The notes under the pieces: generated by a model | What the model saw: the letters and a program-made list of their open reading frames with translations, nothing else | Database searches by the model: none | What the model was told of the DNA's origin: nothing | Shown here: positions 51,921 to 62,343 of the stretch, one piece after another | Layout: each line of letters opens with the position of its first letter | Numbering within the stretch: the first letter of the stretch is position 1 | Program-made: the position numbers and the translations under genes | NCBI GenBank assembly: GCA_018398575.1 | Contig: JAGTXZ010000018.1 | Location: forward strand, 3,162,001-3,226,000 | Source of the DNA: Ampelomyces quisqualis | Taxonomy: Eukaryota; Ascomycota; Dothideomycetes; Pleosporales; Phaeosphaeriaceae | DNA: 64,000 bases | Direction of reading: 5' to 3'

Positions 51921-53129
51921 TATCTATTATTAAGATAGACTATATAGCTTTTATATTACATACTTAAAGTCTAACTATTATTACAGCGCATATATATTAG
52001 GTATCTATCCTCTTTTATAACTATAACTAGAGAAAACTGTATAGGAAAATACTTACTACAGATTAGTAGAAGACCTTCTAGACATTATACTATATACAGG
52101 GTATTAGGATTAAACTTGTTGCAAGAACTGTAAAGTATATACTATTTTACAATAGCTATTAAAATACTACATAGATCTATTTCTAAAGAAGAAATCTTAG
52201 TAGATATATAATTGTTAATATAAGCAGGTATTATAAAGGTATCCTAGGTTATAGAAGCTAGAAACAAGAGTAAATACATATAGAGTAAACTCTATTTCTA
52301 GTATTTAATTGTGTATATGTAGCTAATATACAGGCTAAATATTCTGTTTTTAACGTTCTAAAGAAGCTCTTGCAACTTTAAATAGAAGGCGTAACAAATT
52401 AGATTAGGTCTATTAAGACTAGTCTAACCTAGTTGCAGTTTACGTGTTACTTTAACCTAGTATAGACTAGCTGTAAAGGTAATAAACAAAGTAGCCTGTC
52501 TATAACAGTAATTAACAGCTATAGAATTTTAATAGCAAAGGCTTATAAACTAAGAACTTCTAATATAAGATAATAGAAGAATAATACAGTGCTTAACTAG
52601 AATAATAGTAGTATTCTTATAGGTAAGAGCGTTTGTAACCCTACTATATAGTTCTAAACAAAGCGTTTTCTAATTGTCCTAAATCTAACACAGCTAACTC
52701 TAGTTAAGAATAGCCTAGATATTAATAATATACTACTAGAATAGTCTGTAATATATAAATAAAACAGATATATAGCTAAGTTAATAATATAAGTAATACT
52801 AGTAATATATTTACTGCGTAAGCAAGTTATTTAAACAGACGCTATCCTAATTATAGAGCTTTATTTCTAAGTACTACCTCTTATCTCTATATAGAAATAT
52901 AAGTATATAATAAAAAGACATATAGAATAAGTATAGAGTATTAATATAGTAAAGCGTACTTAAGTTACAGGCTATAAAGATAATAGAGCAGGTTGTTTCT
53001 ACAGTAGCTGCATCTAAGATAACTAAACTAAGCTTATTACTAGTAGGCGCGTTTTCTTAACACTAATCTAGACTAGTTTCCATAGTAATAGTTAGGTAAG
53101 AGGTTAGAATAACGCGCGTATTAGTACTT
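51921..53129. other. AT-rich base-layer sequence
   Basis: Continues the layer interrupted by the Gypsy element. Strongly RIP-altered. No gene or family recognised. Confidence 0.45.
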
Positions 53130-53244
53130 TGTTAGGAAAATTTAAGATTGTTCTAGTTGGCCTAATCGCTGCAACCCGCGGCAGCCTAACAGCAATACTG
53201 TCTACTAGATAATTTGCTAAAGTTGCCCTACTTACTTCTGGTTG

Positions 53245-53282
53245 CTAGCAACCTAACAGCAACCTAACAGCAACCTAACAGA
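53245..53282 (+). repeat. 11-bp direct repeats AGCAACCTAAC
   Basis: Three contiguous AGCAACCTAAC units in the subterminal zone of the 834-bp element. Degenerate versions lie at the same place in giant elements 1 and 2. Confidence 0.8.
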
Positions 53283-53350
53283 GTTGCTAGAGTTGCTAGA
53301 TCTAACAGAGTTGCTAATGTTGCCAATTTTACATATAGCTGTATTTTTAT

Positions 53351-53779
53351 GATTACGTAAGTAACCTAAAAATACAAAATATAGAATAGAATTCCCTCTT
53401 TAAAATGCACTATTCAGAATTCTTGTAGCTGCTCTAGTTATTAAGATATAGCGCGTTGAAGTTATAAACTTTTTAAAAAAACTTTAAAGTACGTTTAACA
53501 CAACAGATCTACGCACCTGCTATATAATATAATATAATAAAATGTTCTAAAGTAAAATCTGCACTTTAGTTACTATTTCTTTTATAAAAAATATAATATA
53601 TTATCTAGTTAAAGTGCTAGAGCTTTAGCAAAAACAGGCCTTAGCAAAGAACATTAAAAAGTTATAAACTTTACTGCTGTGCATCTCAGCAACTAGAGCA
53701 GCTATAAAATTTCTAAATAGTGCATTTTAAAGAGGGACTTAAGCTCTATATTTTAGGTTTTTAGAATAATTACGTAATC
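53351..53779. repeat. Inverted repeat (fold-back) inside the 834-bp element
   Basis: The arm 53,351 to about 53,475 pairs with about 53,661-53,779 in reverse complement. They share GATTACGTAA, CCCTCTTTAAAATGCACTAT and GCTGCTCTAGTT. The AT-rich spacer is about 185 bp. No equivalent was seen in giant elements 1 and 2, so it may be a separate fold-back or MITE-like insertion. Confidence 0.75.
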
Positions 53780-53963
53780 GCGCGGGTGGGGCAGGTGGGT
53801 CTAGTAGATCAGGTAGATCAATTTGGGCGTTTTTGTCTAATTAGGCAGCTAGAACAAATAGGAGACCCTAGGAACAGTTAAGTACAGTTAAGAACTGTCT
53901 AGTCAACTGTTCTAACAGTGTTGCTAATATCGCAGATGTTACTAACGTTATATTTTCCTAACG

Positions 53964-55390
53964 TTGCAGCTACTAAACGCATCTATATAGTATAGTAGAG
54001 CTTAATATATAAGTTATATACGTTATATAGTATATCTATTAGGCTATAAAGAATATTAAAGTAGAGGTGCAGATTCTATTACTAGCGTATAGAAGTAGTA
54101 AACTAGAGATTGTAGAAATATAGCTATGCGTACTATAGTAGAGTACTTTCTAACTTCTATAACAGGCTACTGCAATAGTAAAGAGTACTATAAATCTAAA
54201 ATATCTATATACTTAGCCTACGCGCCTCTCTATCTATAGCTATATAGTTTACTAATATAAATATAAAGGTAGAATTATAAGCTTATAGATCTTTACAAAA
54301 GGCTTTTACGTCTAGTATAGTGTTATAAAAGAGTCTATATAGATAGCGTAAAAGTAACAAGAATATAGAAAGCGTAACTATTCTATAATTATAGTAAAGA
54401 GTATATTATAAACTTAATATAAACAAAGTAGATTAGCGCTCTATAATCTAGTAAATAGCTTTATAATACAAACACTAAGACTATAAAGCACTAAGATTAT
54501 AGTAATCTATATTTAAGAGTAGAGGTATAGGTAGTTATAAAAGTAGAGTTATAGGCTATATAGCTAAAGAGGCAGGCTATATATTAGTAGGTAGAGCCTA
54601 TATAACTACTAGAAGAGTAGAACTAGCCTGCAAAAGCAGTTAGGCGTTTTAGAATAAAGTTAGAGAAAGTAGTAAAGTAAATAGATAGACTGTAAGTAAA
54701 TAAAAAGAAGATAAAGTAATTATAAGACATAGCTGTAAAGATTATGCAGATAGCTAAAGTAAGAGATTAGAAGAAGAAGAAGCTATAATAGCTATAGAAG
54801 TCTAATAGATAGAAAAAACTATATAAGTATACTATATTACCTATAGATTAATTGTAGTTTAGAAAGCTAGCTGTATACGTTTATAGCAGCCTATCTAAGT
54901 AACTTAGTTAGTGTTAAATATGTATTACAGGTTAAATAAGAAATATAAACTATAGTATAGGAAATGTAAGGCTAGTAAAACGCACTTAGAAAGTTAGCAC
55001 AAAACCTTAATAAAGCTATATACTACTAATAAGTTGTACAAAAGACTATAAAAGATAGTTAACTTATAACCTAAGTAAATATAAGAAGTATAAGATTATT
55101 TATATAATATAGAGCTATTATAGGTACGTAGTAAAAAAAAAAACTAGATATAAAGACTATAAGAATGTAAAAAAGAGGCTTGCGCCTAAAGTGTAGAAAC
55201 TAAAAGAAAATAGCAAATTAATAATCTAATGCAGACTATACAGAAATATTAGTCTGTGCAGTCTAGCAAATAAAGAGCACAAATAGAAAATAATATCTTT
55301 GTACCTGTTTTGTAGAAGATATAAAAGGATTTAGGACTTAAAAATTAGATAAGATTGTAGCAGTAGTGTAGACAGTCGCTTTGCAAAAAT
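53964..55390. other. AT-rich base-layer sequence up to the compartment border
   Basis: Only TAG/TAA-broken frames. A charged, Lys-rich stretch reads on the + strand at about 54,690-54,800. No family recognised. It ends where TCA, TGG and GC-rich sequence abruptly return at about 55,390. Confidence 0.45.
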
Positions 55391-56093
55391 TACAGGTCAT
55401 GCAGGGCCGCTGCGCGGGAGTTAGACTTAGGCTGTTAATAAGTAGATTTGTCAGTCTAAAGTGGGGTTCAAAGAGGGGCAGCTATGACGACTCGCTGCTT
55501 AGAAATGTCATAGTACGGTAATGCAACCTCCAGCTACAGTGCCATGCTAGGATACCTGCCCCCAAAGTTTATGGTTCTAATCTCTCAAGCTGTTGACACT
55601 ATCGGGCCCGGGCCCGGTTCGTCATGGGTACCAGATACGCCCACGTACCCGTTCCCACAAACTAAGCGGAGTACGTGCTATCAAAATTCAACATTGACCA
55701 GATCTATACGGAGTACAATGGAGAAAATTCGGAGGATTATGAAAATATTCCAATGGTACGCCTTACCAACACGCGGTTGCGTGTTAGTACGGAGTACGCT
55801 TTCTGCGCATCGCATGTTCGACACGACCAGAGTCAGTTGTGTAAGTATAGGATACGTGGGGATCGAGCTGGAAGACACCGTTTTGGTATCCAAATGCCGG
55901 CAACAGCAATACGAGCCTTGGTAGCAAAAGGTGTGCGGGCTATCAGGAGTGCTGGTGGCGTGCAGCGACTCTGCACGTGACCAGGCAGCCTAAACTAAAT
56001 GAACTAGCGCCCTTTGGCTTCCTCGAAAGCTTTCAAGCGCAACTTCTCCCGCAGCCTGCTCACATCGCCCACCCATCCACCTCTACAGCAACC
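55391..56093 (+). promoter_or_regulatory. Upstream region of the branchpoint-bridging protein gene
   Basis: GC-balanced, non-RIP sequence. It holds a GC palindrome CGGGCCCGGGCCCGG (55,603-55,617), three CGGAGTAC motifs (55,667, 55,709 and 55,790) and a CACGTG E-box (55,974-55,979) about 115 bp before the start codon. The short open frames here (for example 55,544-55,924) lack gene-like features, so the stretch is read as promoter and 5' leader. Confidence 0.5.
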
Positions 56094-58122
56094 ATGTCGT
56101 GGCGCAACCAAGGCATCACCGGCTCGAACAACATTCCTCTGGGAAACCGCCGTCGCTTCGGCGGTGACAACGCTGATGATGGAGGGTACAATCCTGCAGC
56201 GCCAGCCGAAGGGCTGTCCGAGCTGAAGCGCGGTCGCAGCCCACAGCGCGGTAAGTCACAGTTCCCATCACGACTAGGGCCGCATACTGAGTATCCTGCA
56301 ACAGATCCTGACGGTCCTCGCCAGCGCAAAAAGCGCAACCGATGGGGCGATGCTAGCGAAAACAAGGCTGCTGGCTTAATGGGCTTGCCCACCGCCATTT
56401 ACAGCGCCATGACTACCGAGCAGCTTGACGCTTACACCCTGCATCTGCGCATTGAAGAAATTACGCAGAAGCTCAAGATCAACGATGTTGTCCCAGCCGA
56501 TGGCGACAGGTATGTCTTCTCCAAGCCGTGTCTTCACTTGAACGTGTCTAACATGATTCTAGGTCTCCCTCGCCTCCTCCCCAGTACGATAACTTTGGTC
56601 GCCGTGTCAACACCCGCGAGTTCCGCTACCGAAAGCGCCTCGAAGATGAGCGCCACAAACTCGTGGAGAAGGCGATGAAGACGCTTCCTAACTACCACCC
56701 ACCTGCCGACTACAGGCGCCCTACTAAGACACAGGAGAAAGTCTACGTCCCAGTCAATGACTACCCGGAAATTAACTTCAGTATGGCACTAACCCCTCTA
56801 ACTTTCCTTTCTTGGTTCTCGTCCTTTCCAGCCTTCGTCTTGACGGCCTGCTCAGGCTGCTGTATGCTTATGCGCATCCAGTGGCACCTGCAGTATAGCC
56901 ATGTCACTAACCCCAACCGTCCTTGTTACTCATACCGATTTTGATCATATACTAACCACAGCTTTTTGCACTAACAGTTGGTCTACTCATTGGCCCGCGT
57001 GGAAACACGCTTAAGAAGATGGAGACCGAATCCGGCGCGAAGATTGCCATCCGTGGCAAAGGCTCCGTCAAGGAGGGTAAAGGTCGCTCTGACGCCGCTC
57101 ACACCAGCAATCAGGAGGAAGACTTGCACTGCTTGATCATGGCCGATACTGAAGAGAAGGTCAACAAAGCGAAGAAGCTTATTCACAACGTTATTGAAAC
57201 TGTAAGTTCACCATGAAGCATTCCACGATAAACCTTACTAACTCATCAGGCTGCTTCTATTCCCGAGGGCCAGAACGAACTCAAGCGTAACCAACTTCGT
57301 GAGCTCGCTGCTCTCAACGGCACCCTCCGAGACGATGAGAACCAGGCCTGCCAGAACTGCGGCGAAATCGGTCATCGCAAATACGACTGCCCACAGAAGC
57401 AGAACTACACAGCTAGCATCATCTGTCGTGTCTGTGGTCAAGCTGGACATATGGCCCGCGACTGTCCTGATCGCAAGGTTGGCCAGCCCTGGCGCAACGA
57501 CGGCCGTGCCGGCGGCGATCGTCCTCAAGGTCGCATCGGCGATGCTCCGGAGAACGAGCTCGACGCTTTTATGGCCGAAATGGGTGGTGGTCAGGCGCGC
57601 GGCGCTATCGAGTACAGCAATGGAGGTGGTGCCGAGCCCGCCGCTGGCGGAGAGCGCACTCTCAAGCCTTGGGAGCGTGGCTCAACCGGTGGTGCTGCAC
57701 CCTGGGCCCGCAATGACCGCGACGGCGGCGATCACAATGCAGCAGCTCCTCCTCCTTGGGCGGGCGGCGGTGGTGGTCGATCTTACGATCAAAACAACGG
57801 CTATGGTGGCGCTGGCGGCGCCGCGCCGTGGGCTTCTGCAGCTCCGGCAGCTCATGCAGGAGGTGCGGCATATGGTTATGGAAATTATGGCTACGACCAA
57901 AGCGCGCCTGGAGCCTATGGTGCTCCTGGGTATGGTGCTCCTGCTGCGCCTTCTGGTCCACCTCCAGGTCTTGGCCCTCTTTTCCAGACCTACGGATCTG
58001 CTGGTAGCCCTCCTCCACCACCTCCACCTTCTGGATCCGTCCCGCCGCCACCACCTCCGGTTGACGTGCCCCCGCCACCTCCTCCGAGTGACGCCCCGCC
58101 CCCACCGCCCCCTCCTCAATAG
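56094..58122 (+). CDS. BBP: Branchpoint-bridging protein (splicing factor 1 homologue)
   Basis: Binds the intron branchpoint sequence and bridges it to U2AF and U1 during early spliceosome assembly in the nucleus. Five exons (56,094-56,250; 56,305-56,509; 56,563-56,780; 56,978-57,201; 57,250-58,122) join in phase to 558 codons plus TAG. Landmarks: the U2AF-ligand motif RKKRNRWGD (residues 60-68, Trp66); the conserved NKAAGLMGLPT helix-hairpin region; the SPSPPPQYD segment, with its adjacent Ser-Pro pairs, ahead of the KH domain; the KH/QUA2 fold with GPRG loop (199-202); two CCHC zinc knuckles (Cys302-Cys315 and Cys327-Cys340); a Gly/Ala-rich linker; and a polyproline tail (about 500-558). 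All introns are GT-AG with CTRAY-type branch sites. The start is the first ATG of the conserved MSWRNQG N-terminus in a good ACC-ATG context. The organisation equals the fungal family. Confidence 0.96.
56251..56304 (+). other. Intron 1 of the BBP gene (54 nt, stop-free, multiple of three)
   Basis: GTAAGT donor and CAACAG acceptor, with a TACTGAG branch-like site. Reading through it keeps the frame open, so retention would add 18 residues just before the U2AF-ligand motif. The spliced form gives the conserved RSPQRDPDG junction. Confidence 0.8.
56781..56977 (+). other. Intron 3 of the BBP gene (197 nt)
   Basis: GTATGG donor, ACTAAC branch site at 56,951 and CTAACAG acceptor. It is about four times longer than the other introns (48-54 nt) and interrupts the codon before the KH-domain GLLIGPRG block. 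Confidence 0.85.
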
Positions 58123-58814
58123 ATGCCATGATCCATGGCTTCGCACGTCTCCCTTCTGAAGGGAGCTCCGGCGTCTAACCTTTCTTACATGGTTCTAGGG
58201 TTTAGGGTCTACTGCCGAGTAGTAACAAAATCAATCTCCGCCCGTGTCATCAGTAGTCGTCGAAGCTGCATATTGAAATAGCTTGGGCCGTAACACACAA
58301 CTAATGTCACCTAGGTGAAGTCTTCATATCAATTGATCTGCGTTTTCTTGACCTTCATGTATGGGGATTTAGTTACATTTAACGTTCACTCTTTTCTCTG
58401 CACGACGGAATAAGTACCACTTTAGCTGCAAATATTATGGCTTTTCTCCTGCGTACTGTCTGACGTAAGATTCTTGCAAGTGATATGTCGTGCATTGTCG
58501 TTCCCTAGTTCATGTCAACACTCTTGATGTGCACAGTGATTTGTCTCTGTCTATGTTGCGGTGTCGGTGTCCTTTGTCGGTAGCTGACCCGTGACGTGAT
58601 GTGCGCCAAGATGTGATGCTGGTATGACGGCGGGCGCCCGCGGACAATCCACCGAAGTGTCAAGCCATGCAAACTCACATGTCAAAGGCGCGACAGTGAA
58701 ATCCGGCGCGTCACGTTCACGTGTATCCTGTCCTTTTTCTCTTCCGTTCACTGTATTGTGCAGCCCGAAGAAGGCGTGCCACGCATATCGTTACGGCTCC
58801 GCGCTGACCCCGCC
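58123..58814 (+). promoter_or_regulatory. Intergenic region: BBP 3' end and phosphatase promoter
   Basis: No gene in this 690-bp gap. The first part should hold the 3' UTR and poly(A) site of the BBP gene. The second part is the promoter of the downstream gene, with a CACGTG E-box at 58,718-58,723, about 90 bp before its ATG. Short frames on either strand show no family features. Confidence 0.5.
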
Positions 58815-61420
58815 ATGGAGAGGATACGCGTGAGCAAGGTAGGCTTCACGGGACCATAGAACCCATAAGCTGCCATACTGACCAGCAAAGGTAGACAATG
58901 TCCACCTCCATCGCCGGGGAGTTCGTTTCGACGGCACGCTACACCTCATGCCCCACCACATGGTCTTCAGCTACCTGCCTAGCTCCCCTCCAGATGCACC
59001 ACCAGACGCGAAACCGCCGCGGCAGAAGGAAGTATGGATAACATACCCTATGATATCCTACTGCTGTCTCAAGCCACTGCCAGCGATCCTACGTCAGGAG
59101 CCCTCCATACGCATCCGGTGTCGCGACTTCACCTTCTTCGCCTTCTACTTTCCTGACGAGAAAAGAGCGCGTGACGTGTACGACAGTATACGGGCGTTGT
59201 CGTGTAAGATAGGGAGATTAGACAAGCTCCTCGCTTTCAGCTACCAACCGAAACCCCCCGAGGACAAACAGAATGGGTGGGACATATACGATGCGCGGCG
59301 CGAGTGGAAGCGATTGGGCATTAGCTCAAAAGATACCGAAAAGGGCTGGCGAATATCTGAGATCAACCTCGAATATAAGGTAATAAAATCATGCTTCTCC
59401 AGTCTGAGGAAATGGCCTCTGACCATGACAGTACTCGAAAACATATCCCGCACTACTTGTGGTGCCCTCCAACGTCTCGGACAGCGTCTTGCGATATGCT
59501 GGCGAGTACCGCTCCCGCCAACGGATACCGGCACTGGTCTACCGCCATCCTATCAACAACTGTTCTATAAGTCGAAGTTCACAACCCACTCCAGGCTTGC
59601 GTGGCAATCGCAACCCCCAAGATGAGAGGCTCGTTGCAGCAATCTGGGCTACCAATCGTGGGTGGAAAGCAACACAGCCCCCTACACTGCGCTCTGGAGG
59701 CCTCACACCAGATTCGAGCCTAGTGAATTTGAATGAAACTAGTGCTAACAGTTCCTTTGTTGGTGTAGTGGACTCTGAAGCGACGAATTCTGGAAGGACC
59801 ACTGTTGATAACCTCGCTGAGTCTTCAGAGGGCGATACTGACATTCCCAAGGTGTATGGCGCTCAGCAGCGGAATCTCATTGTCGACGCTAGACCGACTG
59901 TCAACGCGTATGCAATGCAAGCTGTGGGTCTGGGATCAGAAAAGATGGACTACTACCCAGGAGCGGAGAAAGCGTACCTCGGGATTGACAACATCCACGT
60001 TATGCGAAAGTCTCTCGATACAGTTATCGAAGCCATGAAAGACTCGGACATTCTATCTCTTCCACCCAAAAGGCAGGTCCTTGCAAAGAGCAATTGGATC
60101 AAGCACATTAGCAATATTTTGGATGGCGTGGCACTTATTGCCCGGACGGTTGGCATCATGCACTCGCACGTGCTCATTCATTGTTCAGATGGCTGGGATC
60201 GTACCAGCCAGTTAAGCGCGCTCAGTCAGATATTGCTCGATCCATACTATCGCACATTAGAGGGCTTCATTGTTCTCGTTGAGAAGGACTGGTTGTCATT
60301 CGGCCACATGTTCCGGCATCGATCGGGCTTCCTCAGCCACGAGAAGTGGTTTACGATCGAAAATGAGCGTATCGAGCGAGACACTCCCGGCGGCAGCAAC
60401 CCATTTGAAAATGCTCTTCGTGGTGCAAGGGGACTTTTCAACCGACACAACGAATCGAACGAGTCACTCAACCAACTTCCAGAGGCTAACGGCACTGAGA
60501 CTGTTACGGACGTTGCCGATTCTGCTTCGCCAAAGCCGCCTACCAAATTCGGCGCGGCAGAGGAACATCGAGTCACCAAAGTCAACGAGTTGTCACCCGT
60601 GTTTCACCAGTTCCTCGATTGTGTTTTTCAGCTACTCTACCAACATCCTACTCGATTCGAATTTAGCGAGCGCTTCCTTCGTCGACTCTTGTACCATCTG
60701 TACTCCTGCCAGTATGGTACTTTTCTATTCGACAATGAGAAAGAACGCATTGATGCTAGAGCTCAAGAGCGGACACGCTCAGTGTGGGATTACTTTCTTT
60801 GTCGAAAGCAAGAATTCATGAACCCAAGGTATGACCCTGAGATTGACGACGCTGTGCGGGGCAAAGAGCGAATGATTTTCCCACGCAAAGGAGAAGCTAG
60901 ATGGTGGGCTGAGCTGTTTGGTCGGACCGACGAGGAGATGAATGCTGGTCCTCAGGGGCCACCAAACCTCACGTCTCAAACTACTAACGTGTCGACTGGT
61001 CATAGCGGCGCGAGTACACCTATACCACAAGAGCCAATTGTCATTGGCACGGAATCCGCAGAAGGCGCGACCGGGGCAGGAACAACTGCACAGCCACCTC
61101 CCACACATGCAATTGCCGAGCGCTCCACTAGCGTACCCAGCTCAGCCCCTCCTTCGCCTCGGGATGCTGCTGCTGCATTTGGGCAAGATATCCGTCAAGG
61201 TCTGGTTCTCGGGATCGAGAAGCTCGGTATTGGCAAAGTTGGAGCGGACAGAGGAGTAAGCCCAGTCTCTGGCCAAAGCAGACTGAGTGCTGATGTCGGG
61301 CGTGAAGCAACGGGTTTAAATGCTGACTTCAGTGGAGAGAACGGAAGAGAGAAGAGTACAAGTCAAAGAAAGAGCAAGGTCGAAGCTGACAGGAAAGAGG
61401 CTGAGTTTGAGATGCAGTAA
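58815..61420 (+). CDS. YMR1: Myotubularin-family phosphoinositide 3-phosphatase (Ymr1-like)
   Basis: Expected to remove the 3-phosphate from PI3P and PI(3,5)P2 on endosomal and vacuolar membranes, opposing Vps34. Three exons (58,815-58,838; 58,891-59,379; 59,432-61,420) join to 833 codons plus TAA. The tiny first exon encodes MERIRVSK, placed by its match to the family N-terminus; without it the GRAM/PH-like domain (about 1-110) would lack its first strand. The phosphatase domain runs from about 170 to 560 and includes YPALLVVPS (176-184), RIPALVYRHP (202-211) and the invariant HCSDGWDRT loop with Cys422 and Arg428, so the active site is intact. A WWAELFGR block follows, then a Ser/Pro/Thr-rich, probably disordered tail of about 150 residues. 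No FYVE domain is seen. It is somewhat longer than yeast Ymr1 (688 aa), mostly through the tail. Introns are 52 nt each with CTGAC branch sites. Confidence 0.95.
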
Positions 61421-61940
61421 AAATGCATACAGAATAGGCGCTGAGTCGTCTGGCGTTTGCAGACGACGGGAGAGAACTGGCAAGGAAAGGAAGAAGCTGG
61501 CGTTTGTATGCCTTGCCATGAGTACACACGACGATACCCGGTGTGGAATTGTTTTGCATTGCACGATTCCAATTCATCACTTGCCGATACTTTTTTTTAC
61601 GTACTAAAGTAACAAAGGCGATATGAGATCTTGTTATAGATTTGACTGCATGCTTATAGTCGATTAGGTTTGACTATATCCATATAAGATGTCAAAGTTG
61701 CAGGATTATACACTAATCAATGACCTATTTACTCGTACGCTTCCGCTGCTACGTGCTTACTCTCTCTCCTCGCATTTTTTCTAGGCTTTACTTTTGCTAA
61801 TCAAATGCCTTCGTCTTTACCTTTTCTCGCTTTATGCTTGTTCGCAAGTAAATTTGTTTTGATCTCGTTACCTGCCCGGACCATTGGGGATTGCGCCCTT
61901 TACTCCTATTTCCTTACTTCTGTTAATTATACTCTGCGAC
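61421..61940 (+). other. 3' flank of the phosphatase gene
   Basis: Normal base composition fading to AT-rich. It should contain the 3' UTR and polyadenylation signals. Overlapping short frames on both strands at 61,316-61,607 are not supported as genes. Confidence 0.45.
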
Positions 61941-62040
61941 AAACAAACATAAATTCAATATTTGTTTGTTTAATTAATTTGTAATCAATTAAACAAACAG
62001 ATATAGATAGCTAATTTTACCAAACAAACAAATATAAAAA
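61941..62040. repeat. Cluster of AAACAAAC inverted repeats at the compartment border
   Basis: A 13-bp perfect inverted repeat (TGTTTGTTTAATT at 61,963-61,975 and its complement at 61,987-61,999, 11-nt loop) is flanked by two more AAACAAAC units (61,940-61,949 and 62,021-62,031). It could be the remains of a small fold-back element or a hairpin. Confidence 0.7.
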
Positions 62041-62343
62041 TCCTAATATTTGCTAAATATTTACTAAATATTTAGCTGTTTTAATATATAGCTAGTTTTA
62101 GGCTAAGTTTTAGTATTATAATTGCGTTAATTTTAGTGTTTTAAAGTTCTACATAACTAGCTATCTAAACTTACTTCTAATAACGCTAGCCCTCTTATTT
62201 ACAGACACTAATACTCTATTACAAACCTTAAAAACAGGAAACACAGAAAGTTATAAACAAGAGAACAGGTTACAAGACTTAGACCTAGTGCAGGGATATA
62301 GTGCGCTAAGTATATTACGTAACCTTCTTATTAGTCTTATTTA
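62041..62343. other. AT-rich border sequence before giant element 3
   Basis: No gene seen. Composition is already AT-rich, with few TCA/TGG sites. It ends in the TA (62,342-62,343) beside the terminus of the third giant element. Confidence 0.45.

Larger units (their letters stand above)
53130..53963 (+). mobile_element. 834-bp non-autonomous derivative of the giant element family
   Basis: The left end (TGTTAGGAAAATTTAAG) and the next 200 bp match the right end of giant elements 1 and 2. The right end (ATTTTCCTAACG inverted) and its inner 80 bp match their left end. It is therefore a short element keeping both termini, with the whole coding interior gone. It is flanked by TT on both sides rather than TA. 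It still has TGG, TGA and TCA sites (for example about 53,230, 53,458 and 53,685), unlike its surroundings, so it is probably a recent arrival. Confidence 0.75.

Noticed and set aside
55544..55980. Open frames of 126 and 101 residues upstream of BBP
   Set aside because: They overlap each other in different frames, show no family features, and lie in the promoter and leader of the BBP gene.
57299..58159. Long alternative frames overlapping the last BBP exon
   Set aside because: They are by-products of Gly/Pro-rich coding sequence; the frame with two CCHC knuckles and the polyproline tail is the real one.
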